A stretch of 37,391 nucleotides of DNA from Chloroflexota bacterium (GTDB lineage Bacteria; Chloroflexota; Dormibacteria; Dormibacterales; Dormibacteraceae), in the NCBI GenBank assembly GCA_005879985.1, contig VBIA01000126.1:1-37391 (forward strand), given 5' to 3'. Made by a program: the position numbers and the translations under genes. How positions within the stretch are numbered: the stretch's first letter is position 1; the number at the start of each line of letters is the position of its first letter. The notes under the pieces are model-generated. The model saw nothing but the letters and a program-made list of their open reading frames with translations, was not told the DNA's origin and did not search any database. Below, piece after piece: positions 16,616 to 24,270 of the stretch.

Positions 16616-18081
16616 CGCGGCAGGTCGCTGGCCGCGCCGGTGTCGGCGAAGATTGCCTGGGCTCCCGCCGCCAGCTGCTGGGGCCGCGTGCGGCCCAGCC
16701 AGATCACGGTGCCGATGCCGATCAGGATCCAGACGATGTCGATGTAAGGCGCCAGGTTCAGCGGGAAGGGCGGCGGCGGGTAAACGCTCGCGTAGAGGAC
16801 AGGGAGCAGCATGAGCGTGCCGACGATCGGGAAGACGTAGGTCAGGAAGATGTTGATCTCGTCCGGGTGCTCGCGGCGGTAGAAGATCGGGACCGCGATC
16901 ATGCCCAGCGCGTAGACCAGGATTGTGCCGATGCTGATCATCGTGGCCAGCAGGCCGAAGCCGCTGATCGGGCCGAGCCAGAGCCCGAGGCCGATCGTGA
17001 CCACGAAGCTGAGCGCCGTCATGGAAATGATCGCGACGTGCGGCGACCGGTATTTCGGGTGCACGGTCGCGAATGCCTTGGGCAGCACCCCGACCTGGCC
17101 CATCTTGTAGAGCACTCGCACGACCGCGTTCTGGCCGGCCAGCGAGCAGCCCCAGCTGCTGTTCATCAGGGCGATGGTCAGCAGCCCGATGCCGAGTTTG
17201 CCCCAGTAGAAGTTGCCCATCGTGTTGTATGGCGCTGGGTCAGCGGTGAGCGCTGGCATGCGGCCCGTACCCCAGCCGACCGTTGTCGCGAAGGTGAAGA
17301 TGACGTAATAGACCAGGATCATCACGACCGAGATCACGGCGGATCTGGCCACCGTCAAACGAGGATTCTTCGTCTCTTCGGCGAGCGGGATGGTGGACTC
17401 GAAGCCCGTATAGCTGAGCACCGCGAAGATCATTCCGAAGGCCAGGCCGGAGAAGCCTGTGGGCACGCCTGACAGAGTGAAGTTGGCCTGCAGGTCGCTG
17501 CCCGAGATTCCATGCACGCTGATCAGGACGACCGAGAAGGCCATGGTGATGGCGACCTCGATCACAGTGAAGGTAATCGCCGTGCGGATCGACGGCTGGA
17601 TGCCGAGGAAGGTGATCACACCCAGGCCGATGTAGACCACGCTTGCGTACAGCCACCACGGCACGTTTATGCCGAACAGGAGGGAGAGGGTCGACGAGAC
17701 GTAGGTCGCGACGACCAGCGTGCAGAGGTTGGGGATCAGCGGGTCGTACAGGAAGTAGATCCAGCCGGTCATGAAGCCGAACGTCGGGTTGATGCCTCGG
17801 GCCACGTACGTGTAGTAGCCGCCTGCCGAGGGCAGGTGCTTCGCGAGCTGGTTGATCGAATAGGCAATCAAAATAGAGATGACGCCGGCGAGGATGAACG
17901 CCAACGGGATGGCCGAGCCGGCCGAGGCAGCGATGAACCCGATGCCGGTCATCACGCCTGCAGCCGGAGCCATATGGGTCAGACCCTGGAAGATCGAGCC
18001 CCAGAGCCCGACAGCGTCGCGTCGGAGCGCGGGCTCTGGACCGGAAGTGCTTCCCTCGACTGTCGTCAAACCGCTTGACAT
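16612..18081 (-). CDS. APC-family amino acid/amine permease
   Basis: 489 aa with about 12 hydrophobic segments. The family's N-terminal helix-1 motif is in LWGSIFQGLTHMAPAAGVMTG, and GFESTIPLAEETKNPRL is the conserved APC loop after helix 6. It probably imports the amine or amino compound that the next genes process, like PuuP in putrescine use. ATG at 18081 has a very strong GGAGGAGG. It starts 30 bp after the ligase gene and overlaps the ALDH start by 4 bp. Confidence 0.93.
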   Translation of the reverse strand: MSSGLTTVEGSTSGPEPALRRDAVGLWGSIFQGLTHMAPAAGVMTGIGFIAASAGSAIPLAFILAGVISILIAYSINQLAKHLPSAGGYYTYVARGINPTFGFMTGWIYFLYDPLIPNLCTLVVATYVSSTLSLLFGINVPWWLYASVVYIGLGVITFLGIQPSIRTAITFTVIEVAITMAFSVVLISVHGISGSDLQANFTLSGVPTGFSGLAFGMIFAVLSYTGFESTIPLAEETKNPRLTVARSAVISVVMILVYYVIFTFATTVGWGTGRMPALTADPAPYNTMGNFYWGKLGIGLLTIALMNSSWGCSLAGQNAVVRVLYKMGQVGVLPKAFATVHPKYRSPHVAIISMTALSFVVTIGLGLWLGPISGFGLLATMISIGTILVYALGMIAVPIFYRREHPDEINIFLTYVFPIVGTLMLLPVLYASVYPPPPFPLNLAPYIDIVWILIGIGTVIWLGRTRPQQLAAGAQAIFADTGAASDLPR

Positions 18082-18111
18082 CGCATCCTCCTCCTTGCTT
18101 GCCTTCCGCGC

Positions 18112-19497
18112 CTAGAGCAGGTCGCGGTACTCCTGGATCTCCCAGTCGGTCACGTAGCTCAGGAACCTCTTCCACACGTATCTGAGCAGCGCTGCGTAGA
18201 TGTGCACGAACTCCTTGCCCAGCGCCGCTGTGAGCATCTCGTCCTTTGCGAAGGCTTCGACAGCGTCGATCATCGTCGTGGGCAGCAACGGGTACTTCGC
18301 GTCTTCGAGCAGGTTGCCGCTTCCAGGCTCGCCGGGCTCCACCTTGCGTTCGATCCCGTCTAGACCCGCGGCTGTCATGGCGGCTGCGAGGAGATACGGG
18401 TTGGCCTCCGCGCTCGCGAGCCTGTTCTCGATGTGCAGGCCTTCCGTGCCCGGCACGACGCGAAGCATTGCCGTGCGGTTGTCGAAACCCCAGGACACAC
18501 GAGTCGGCGCCCAGGTGCCGGGGGTGAAGCGCTTGTATGCCGTCACAGTGGGCGCCGCGATGGCTGTCATCCCGGCAGCGTGCTCGAGCACACCCGCCAC
18601 GTAGTGGCGCCCGATGTCGGAGAGTCCTAGTGACCCTGACGGATCGGTCATGACGTCGTTTCCTCGTCGATCGCGAAGTGACTGGTGGAGGTGATAGCCG
18701 CTGACGGGAAACTCGGGATCGTTGGTGATCTTGCCCAGGAAAGTTGCGCGCAGGCCGTTGCGGTAGCAGATCTCCTTGACCGCGATCTTCATCAGGCACA
18801 CGGCATCGATGGCCGCCAGCCCCGTCGCGGGCGACAGGTTGAGCTCGTACTGGCCGCCGCCGTGTTCGTTGAAGATCTCGTAAACGGGAACTTCGAGCGC
18901 GACCAGGTGCCGGCGTATCTGGTCGAGGAGTGGATGCATCTGCCCCAGCCCCTGGTCCGTGAACCAGACCTGCATCCCTTGCAGAGGAGCGAATCCAGGG
19001 TTCGACGGCTTCGACTCGTCGACGGGCCGGAAGATGTAGAACTCGCACTCGGAGCCAAAGACCGGCTCATATCCCAGTGCCGTCGCGCGCTCGAGCACGC
19101 GCGCCAGGACCTGGCGCGGCGTGGGCACCGGCTTGTGGTCCCGGTCGACGAGGTCGCAGAAGACGTGCGCCGTCTCCGGCTCCCAGGGAAGTTGGCGAAA
19201 AGAGCTGAGGTCAGGGATGAGGAGGCCGTTTCCGAAGCCGATCTCCTCGCCGAAGCCGGTGCGGTCTGGGAGGTTCTGCCAGATGTCCACCGCGACGAGC
19301 GGCAGCGCCCAAGCATGGCCGTGGTCGACGGTGTGGCCGAGGAAACGATCCGCAGTGAGCATCTTGGCCCGCGGAACGCCGTTCATATCGACGGTGACGA
19401 TGCGCACCTGCTTGATCCCGGCCGACTCGATCTTTTGCGTCACCTGACGGCGCAGGTCTTGCTTGTCGGTCTTGGATCGCTGTGTCACTGATGCCAT
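18112..19497 (-). CDS. Glutamine synthetase-like gamma-glutamyl ligase
   Basis: 461 aa GS-I-type fold. VDMNGVPRAKML is the N-terminal active-site loop. Metal and nucleotide residues are seen in FGSECEFYIF, EIFNEHGGGQYELNL, YHLHQSL and FDNRTAMLRVV, with IENRLASAEANPYLLAAA near the end. GlnA-like enzymes beside permeases and aldehyde dehydrogenases ligate glutamate to amines (PuuA, IpuC, GlnA4-type) rather than making glutamine. The track ORF begins at 19653, but ATG at 19497 is favoured. It lies one base after the SDR stop, and the upstream part is the antisense-like tail of the SDR. The amine acceptor is not known. Confidence 0.92.
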   Translation of the reverse strand: MASVTQRSKTDKQDLRRQVTQKIESAGIKQVRIVTVDMNGVPRAKMLTADRFLGHTVDHGHAWALPLVAVDIWQNLPDRTGFGEEIGFGNGLLIPDLSSFRQLPWEPETAHVFCDLVDRDHKPVPTPRQVLARVLERATALGYEPVFGSECEFYIFRPVDESKPSNPGFAPLQGMQVWFTDQGLGQMHPLLDQIRRHLVALEVPVYEIFNEHGGGQYELNLSPATGLAAIDAVCLMKIAVKEICYRNGLRATFLGKITNDPEFPVSGYHLHQSLRDRRGNDVMTDPSGSLGLSDIGRHYVAGVLEHAAGMTAIAAPTVTAYKRFTPGTWAPTRVSWGFDNRTAMLRVVPGTEGLHIENRLASAEANPYLLAAAMTAAGLDGIERKVEPGEPGSGNLLEDAKYPLLPTTMIDAVEAFAKDEMLTAALGKEFVHIYAALLRYVWKRFLSYVTDWEIQEYRDLL

Positions 19498-19498
19498 G

Positions 19499-20278
19499 TC
19501 AGATCGCTGTGAAACCTCCATCGACCACGAACATCGCCGCAGTGATGAACGAAGCGTCATCCGACGCGAGGAACAGCGCCATCCTGGCAACGTCCTCGGG
19601 CTGGCCCCAGCGGCCGAGCGGGACATTCTCCCGCGACCACTGCTTGCGCTCATCCGTCATCTGCCCCACCATCGGGGTTTCGATCGGACCTGGGAAAAGG
19701 CAGTTGCAGCGGATCTTCGGCGCGTGCTCGATGGCGAGATTCCGCGTGACCGCCATCACACCGCCCTTGGATGAGATATACGCGTCCGAGGCGCCACGCC
19801 CAACACGGATCGCACCCACCGACGAGACGTTGATGATGGCCCCGATGCCGTCGGACTTCTGCATCGCGGGGATCGCGTACTTGCAGCAAAGGTACGTGCC
19901 TTTCAGGTTCACGTCGACGGTCCGGTCCCAGATGTTCTGCGTCAGCAACGGCGACGGGGCATCGGTCTCGCCGACGACGTATCCGTGATGGGCGACGTAC
20001 CAGACGCCCGCGTTGTTGTACAGGATGTTCAGCTGGCCGTAAGTGCCGACAGCGTGGTCGACGAGCGCCTTGCACTGCCCCTCGTCTGACACGTCTGCAC
20101 GCTTGAAGGTGGCCTTGCCAGCGGCCGACTCGATCTCCGCAACTGTTTCGTGGCCACCTTTCTCGTTGACGTCGGCGACCACGACGTTCGCGCCTTCGCG
20201 GGCGAACAGCAGCGCCGCCGCGCGTCCCTGGCCGCTGCCCGCGCCGGTGATGATCGCGGTCTTGCCCTCGAGCCTCAC
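19499..20278 (-). CDS. SDR-family oxidoreductase (paralog of 12529-13305)
   Basis: 259 aa. TGAGSGQG cofactor motif, YNNAGVWY, catalytic Ser in NVSSVGA and YISSK. The Asp in VVADVN at the end of beta-2 favours NAD(H). It shares long identical blocks with the other SDR (DAPSPLL, IWDRT, VGRGASDAY, DGGFTA), so they are close paralogs. The track starts at TTG 20323, but that codon has its purine-rich tract directly adjacent. GTG at 20278 has GGGG 7 nt upstream, begins MRLEGKTAIITG and gives the same length as the paralog. It is followed one base later by the ligase gene. Confidence 0.92.
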   Translation of the reverse strand: MRLEGKTAIITGAGSGQGRAAALLFAREGANVVVADVNEKGGHETVAEIESAAGKATFKRADVSDEGQCKALVDHAVGTYGQLNILYNNAGVWYVAHHGYVVGETDAPSPLLTQNIWDRTVDVNLKGTYLCCKYAIPAMQKSDGIGAIINVSSVGAIRVGRGASDAYISSKGGVMAVTRNLAIEHAPKIRCNCLFPGPIETPMVGQMTDERKQWSRENVPLGRWGQPEDVARMALFLASDDASFITAAMFVVDGGFTAI

Positions 20279-20312
20279 CAGGGGACCCCGAAAAATCGAA
20301 GATTTTTTGGGG
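20276..20312 (-). promoter_or_regulatory. RNA hairpin covering the SDR ribosome-binding site
   Basis: On the transcript, CCCC-A-AAAAATC pairs with GATTTTT-C-GGGG around a UUC loop (20312 to 20286): 11 pairs with one A-C mismatch. It begins 3 nt after the GntR stop. The 3' arm GGGG is the apparent Shine-Dalgarno for GTG 20278. No U-run follows, so it is not a standard terminator. It may limit expression of the SDR and downstream genes or act as an RNA switch. Confidence 0.5.
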
Positions 20313-20315
20313 TGG

Positions 20316-21062
20316 TCACCCAACCCCCTCGTCTTCCGTGACGTCCAACTCGGCCCGGACGCCGAGCTCGACCAGGGAGGCGCGAATCACCTTCTCGGTG
20401 GCAACCACATGCCGCTGCATCGCGACGCGTGCGGCCGAAGCGTTCGCCGTCGCGAGGGCTTTGACGAGGGCCACGTGCTCGCGGTGTGACTCATCGCGGC
20501 GAGGCACCGACCAAGGAATCAGGTCGAGTCCGAGCGCCAGCTGCACCCGAATCTCACGTACAGCGTTAGACATCAGGTCATTGCGCGACGCGTCGGCGAT
20601 GGCCTGATGGAACTCGACATCCAGGGCGCGTCGCTGGAACCGCCTCGGTTCATCGGCTTCGGCCGTGAGGAGTCCGCGCAGCCGGTCGACCTCCCCGCCC
20701 GTGATGCGGTCAGCGGCCAGCGCCGCCGCCGAAGGCTCGATCGCGGCGCGGTACTCGAACAGCGACCGCAGCTGCTCGGCCCGACCGCGCACCCTCTCCA
20801 GCGCCAGCTCGCGCACCGGGTGGCAGACAAATGCTCCGCCGAACTTGCCTCGCCGTATCTCCACGTAGCGCTCGTGCTCGAGCCAGCGCAAGCCCTCCCG
20901 GACGGCCATGCGGTTTACCCCGAGCCGAAAGCAGAGCTCACGCTCGGAGGGGAGGCGCTGCCCGGGAAGGTATTCGTGGAGCCGGATGGCGGCAAGCAGC
21001 AACTCGGCTACCTGGTCCCCGAGCCTGTAGCGCTTCGGGCTCTGGGCTAAACGTTGAACCAT
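20316..21062 (-). CDS. GntR-family transcriptional regulator, FCD (FadR-type) domain
   Basis: 248 aa. Winged HTH at about 10-80 (PGQRLPSERELCFRLGVNRMAVREGLRWLE, then YVEIRRGKFGGAFV), FCD domain afterwards with the metal/ligand His pattern DVEFHQAIADAS and HREHVALVKAL. ATG at 21062 is preceded by GGGGGG. It is embedded in the gamma-glutamyl operon between the nitrilase-family gene (70 bp) and the SDR (37 bp), so it is the likely local regulator. An inverted repeat covers its own start, suggesting autoregulation. Confidence 0.9.
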   Translation of the reverse strand: MVQRLAQSPKRYRLGDQVAELLLAAIRLHEYLPGQRLPSERELCFRLGVNRMAVREGLRWLEHERYVEIRRGKFGGAFVCHPVRELALERVRGRAEQLRSLFEYRAAIEPSAAALAADRITGGEVDRLRGLLTAEADEPRRFQRRALDVEFHQAIADASRNDLMSNAVREIRVQLALGLDLIPWSVPRRDESHREHVALVKALATANASAARVAMQRHVVATEKVIRASLVELGVRAELDVTEDEGVG

Positions 21063-21087
21063 TAGCCCCCCTTTCGCAGCAGGCTAA
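21044..21087. promoter_or_regulatory. Inverted repeat operator over the GntR start codon
   Basis: GGGCTAA (21044-21050) and TTAGCCC (21062-21068) are a perfect 7-bp inverted repeat with an 11-bp spacer. A third copy, GGCTAA, is at 21082-21087. The repeat covers the start codon and Shine-Dalgarno of the leftward GntR gene, a typical autoregulatory layout for FCD regulators. Confidence 0.5.
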
Positions 21088-21132
21088 ATCCAGCCCTGAA
21101 AGTTGTCAAGGCCCGGCTCGCGCGCTACGAAT

Positions 21133-21936
21133 TCAGGTGCGGACGAGCTGCCAGTCGGCGTACACGTCCGGCCGGCGCATGGCGAGCGATGGATTGATGA
21201 GCCGGACCTCTTCAAGTCGCTCGCGCGTCACCTCACCGACCGCCACCCCTTCACTGTCACCGGCGTTGACGATCGCCACGCCCATGGGGTCGTAGATCGC
21301 GCTCAGGCCGGCATAGATGGCGCTCACCTGGCCCGCCGCCGCGACGTAGATCGTGTTCTCGATGGCGCGCGCTCGCGTCAGCGTCTCCCAATGGAGCTCC
21401 TTGAGCGGACCGCGCACCCACGCCGCGGGCAGCAGCAGCACCTCGGCGCCCAGCTCGGCGAGCCTGCGCGCCACCTCGGGAAACCTGACCTCGTAGCACG
21501 TCATGATGCCGAGTCGCATGCCGCCGAGCTCGAAGACCAGCGTCTTTCCATCGCCCGGCGCGATGCGGTCGGACTCGCGGTGGCCGAACGCGTCGTAGAG
21601 GTGGATCTTCCGGTAGGAGCCGATCAGCCGCCCATCCTGCGCGACCGCCACCACAGTGTTGTAGACGCGCGCGGAATCGGCCGGCTCGAACATGCCGGCG
21701 ACGATCGCAATGCCGTGCTTGGCTGCGAGGCGCTGAAGCTCGCCGACGAACTGCCCGCCCAGCGGCTCCGCGAAAGGCACAAGGCTCTGGTCGGGCGCAC
21801 CGCCGACCATCGCCGCCTCGGGAAACAGCACCATTTCGGCACCTACTGCAACCGCGCCCTCGGCGAGCTTGCTTATCCGAGCTAGGTTCTGCCGCTTCTC
21901 GGGCCCGGATCCGAACTGCCCGAGCGCGATTTTCAC
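21133..21936 (-). CDS. Nitrilase-superfamily carbon-nitrogen hydrolase
   Basis: 267 aa. The Glu-Lys-Cys catalytic triad is visible: Glu40 (FPEAAM), Lys110 (YRKIHLYD) and Cys147 (MTCYEVRFPE). RKIHLYD and CYEVRFPE are typical of the Nit/omega-amidase and related aliphatic amidase branches, not of true nitrilases. It would hydrolyse an amide or carbamoyl group to acid plus ammonia or amine. The start is GTG at 21936, 5 bp after the small membrane protein stop, with GAGG upstream. As part of the gamma-glutamyl operon it could cleave an omega-amide product. Confidence 0.9.
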   Translation of the reverse strand: MKIALGQFGSGPEKRQNLARISKLAEGAVAVGAEMVLFPEAAMVGGAPDQSLVPFAEPLGGQFVGELQRLAAKHGIAIVAGMFEPADSARVYNTVVAVAQDGRLIGSYRKIHLYDAFGHRESDRIAPGDGKTLVFELGGMRLGIMTCYEVRFPEVARRLAELGAEVLLLPAAWVRGPLKELHWETLTRARAIENTIYVAAAGQVSAIYAGLSAIYDPMGVAIVNAGDSEGVAVGEVTRERLEEVRLINPSLAMRRPDVYADWQLVRT

Positions 21937-21941
21937 GATGC

Positions 21942-22061
21942 CTACCTCGACAGCAGGACGGGCCTAAGGAGGTAGAGCGCTCCGCCGACGGTCAGCGCAA
22001 AGGCCAGCATGATGGCGACGGTCAGGCCGAGCTCTGGCGTGAAGTGCCTGGTCACTTCCAT
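21942..22061 (-). CDS. Small single-pass membrane protein (37-39 aa), not in ORF track
   Basis: The minus strand reads MEVTRHFTPELGLTVAI... followed by a hydrophobic stretch (GLTVAIMLAFALTVGGALYLL) and a short basic tail RPVLLSR, then TAG. GTG at 22055 (third codon) has AGAGG at 7-nt spacing and may be the real start, giving 37 aa. The stop lies 5 bp before the nitrilase GTG, so it sits as the first cistron of the long leftward chain. One transmembrane helix with a periplasmic N-terminus and Arg after the helix is likely. No homolog is recognised. It could be a transporter accessory peptide or a leader ORF. Confidence 0.55.
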   Translation of the reverse strand: MEVTRHFTPELGLTVAIMLAFALTVGGALYLLRPVLLSR

Positions 22062-22142
22062 ACCTCTGACGCAACAGGCCAGAAACATGGCGTCCATCGG
22101 CAAGAACTACCGTAGCACCGCCAAGGGTATGGTGGTCGTGCC

Positions 22143-23060
22143 ATGAGCTCGCTGCGGAAGCCAGTCCCGGCGATCGCCTCGGCCGCCGCGTTAGGGGACC
22201 TGCTCAGGCAGATCTTCGTCGGCGAGAACATCCGGCTTCCCCCTCATACCGAGCCCCTGCTTCACCTGCATGCAGCGCTGCCCGACCAGCGGCCGGCAAC
22301 CTGCGGCGCTTACGTCCTTACTTATGTGCTGCCCGCGCGGGGCTTTACCGAGCTAGAGGGCCAGCCGCTAGGCGCCGAGGATTACATGGCGCACCTGGCC
22401 CGCGTGACGATCACCGCACGCGAAGACCCGGCGACATATCGATTTCCAGTCGATGTCTCCGCGGACCCGTCACAGCAGGGCACCAGCCCAGAAGGCGTGG
22501 CGCGTGCTGTCGCCATCGCGTCAGGCGGGCGATTGGCCACCATACCGGTGCCGGGCAGGGACGCCTCCGGCCGTCCTCAGCTAGACACCCACCGCTGGGA
22601 TGGGCTGCTCGAAGTCTTAGCTCCGCGATTCTTAGAGGGCGCCATAGACGTGGTTTTCAACTACGACACCGACCAGCTTCTCGCCGCCCGGGACGAGGCG
22701 TACAACGCGCAGACACTCGGGCGCGCGGATGCATCCGCCGTCATACCTCGAGACCGGTGGGGCGTGGGCCACTTCGCGGCGATGGCGACCCTGTGGCGTC
22801 GGCCGTCGGGCGAACGGTGGATGGTGCTGCTCAACAGCTTCAAGGAGCGAGCGTTTGCGGGTGTCGAACCGCAGCCTGCTGAGCTGATGCGCCGTGCGGT
22901 GGTGCGCGATGACGGCCGTGGTGGTGGCGTGTTGCTGCTGCTCCCAACCGACGATGCGAGGCGGCTCATCCAAGAGCTAGAGGCCATCGGCCTCGTCGTG
23001 CGCATGTGGACCAACGACAGCCCGGCGCCTCGAGACTGGCGGTGGAGTCCGGGCCGCTGA
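22143..23060 (+). CDS. Unknown protein with papain-like Cys/His/Asn pattern
   Basis: 305 aa, soluble, no signal peptide. I do not recognise it with certainty. It may belong to the DUF6885 group. A conserved-looking Cys sits at the start of a hydrophobic helix (PATCGAYVLTYVLP near 58). A GVGHFAAMATLW segment holds a His, and WMVLLNSFKE an Asn, in the order Cys-His-Asn/Asp expected for papain/C39-like folds. FNYDTDQLLAARDEAYN lies between them. It runs divergently from the small membrane protein (81 bp apart) and its stop is 4 bp before the aminotransferase gene, so the two are an operon. Peptidase or amidase activity is only suggested by residue order. Confidence 0.75.
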   Translation: MSSLRKPVPAIASAAALGDLLRQIFVGENIRLPPHTEPLLHLHAALPDQRPATCGAYVLTYVLPARGFTELEGQPLGAEDYMAHLARVTITAREDPATYRFPVDVSADPSQQGTSPEGVARAVAIASGGRLATIPVPGRDASGRPQLDTHRWDGLLEVLAPRFLEGAIDVVFNYDTDQLLAARDEAYNAQTLGRADASAVIPRDRWGVGHFAAMATLWRRPSGERWMVLLNSFKERAFAGVEPQPAELMRRAVVRDDGRGGGVLLLLPTDDARRLIQELEAIGLVVRMWTNDSPAPRDWRWSPGR

Positions 23061-23063
23061 GGT

Positions 23064-24254
23064 GTGAATAACCCCGAAGGCGCATGGCTGCTCGATCCCG
23101 ACGTCACTTTCCTGAATCACGGCTCTCTGGGCTCATGTCCAGGACCTGTCCTGGAGGCGCAGGCCAGGTGGCGCCAGGAGATGGAGAGACGGCCGATTCA
23201 ATTCTTGCTCCGGGATCTTTCGGCTCGAATGGCCGAGGTGCGTTCGTGCCTCGGCGACCTGTTCGGGAGCAATCCCGATGACCTGGCGCTCATGCCGAAC
23301 GCTGAGTCGTGCATCAACGCGGTGCTGCGGTCGCTGGAGTTCGCTCCGGGCGACGAACTGCTCGCCACCACTCACGATTACAACGCCTGTCTGAACTCAC
23401 TGGATTTCGTCGCGGGGCGGTCGGGCGCCAGGGTTGTCCGCGTAGGAATTCCGTTCCCGATCACCAACGCGTCGGAGGTGACCGCGGCGATCCTTGCCCA
23501 CGTCACTCCACGCACACGGCTCGCGATGATCAGCCACATCACAAGCGCGACGGGCCTGGTCTTCCCGATGCAGGAGATCGTGGGCGAGCTCGAGAGTCGT
23601 GGCGTTCAGGTCATCGTCGACGGCGCGCATGCGCCCGGCCAGGTCGACCTAGACCTGGATAGACTGGGCGCGTCGTACTACGCCGGCAACTGCCACAAGT
23701 GGCTGTGTTGTCCGAAAGGGACTGGCTTTCTTCACGTCCGCCGCGACCGCCAGCTGCTGATCCACCCGCTGATCATCTCCCACGGCATGAACGATCCACG
23801 AACGGATCTATCGGTTTTTCGGAAGGAGTTCGACTGGCAGGGAGTCGCCGACCCCACCGGATTCCTCGCCATACCGACGGCAATTTCGTTTCTGGCGAGC
23901 CGCGTCCATGGTGGCATTCCGGGCCTTGCGGCGCGAAACCATGAGCTGGCCCTGTCATTTCGCAAGGCGTTGTGCCCCATTCTCCGGGTCGAGCCACCGG
24001 CGCCAGATTCGATGATCGGATCGATGGTTGCGTTTCCAGTCGACGATCTCGTCCCCGACCCTGAGATGCGGCAGAGGCTCGAGCTGATTCTCCGTGAGAA
24101 ATATCACATCGAGATTCCGATGATTCGTTGGCGGCCGGCGCCGGACACAGATAGATGGACAATTCGCGTGTCCTGTCAGATTTATAACGACGACTCTGAC
24201 ATGGAGCGACTGGCAACCGCTCTTGCCGCGTCGCTCGAGGAGCTCGGGGCCTGA
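23064..24254 (+). CDS. Class V aminotransferase-fold PLP enzyme (isopenicillin N epimerase-like)
   Basis: 396 aa. VTFLNHGSLGSCP is the N-terminal signature, LMPNAESCINAVLRSL the phosphate region, VIVDGAHAPGQVDLD holds the pyridine-binding Asp, and YAGNCHKWLCCPKGTGFL the Schiff-base Lys. These marks match isopenicillin-N-epimerase-like enzymes better than true transaminases. The start is GTG at 23064 with GAGG only 1-2 nt away, and is probably coupled to the upstream gene. It is a distant homolog of the leftward enzyme at 11379-12551 and faces the same chain from the other side. Substrate unknown. Confidence 0.9.
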   Translation: MNNPEGAWLLDPDVTFLNHGSLGSCPGPVLEAQARWRQEMERRPIQFLLRDLSARMAEVRSCLGDLFGSNPDDLALMPNAESCINAVLRSLEFAPGDELLATTHDYNACLNSLDFVAGRSGARVVRVGIPFPITNASEVTAAILAHVTPRTRLAMISHITSATGLVFPMQEIVGELESRGVQVIVDGAHAPGQVDLDLDRLGASYYAGNCHKWLCCPKGTGFLHVRRDRQLLIHPLIISHGMNDPRTDLSVFRKEFDWQGVADPTGFLAIPTAISFLASRVHGGIPGLAARNHELALSFRKALCPILRVEPPAPDSMIGSMVAFPVDDLVPDPEMRQRLELILREKYHIEIPMIRWRPAPDTDRWTIRVSCQIYNDDSDMERLATALAASLEELGA

Positions 24255-24270
24255 GACTGCGCCGAGATCC

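Noticed and set aside
14471-16747. 758-aa plus-strand ORF across the amidotransferase and aldehyde dehydrogenase genes
   Set aside because: It is an antisense shadow in high-GC sequence. The translation is Arg/Ala/Val/Asp-rich without domains, while the opposite strand encodes two well-recognised enzymes.
17240-19048. 602-aa minus-strand ORF across the permease and ligase genes
   Set aside because: Out-of-frame shadow of the APC permease and the GS-like ligase, with Arg-rich low-complexity translation.
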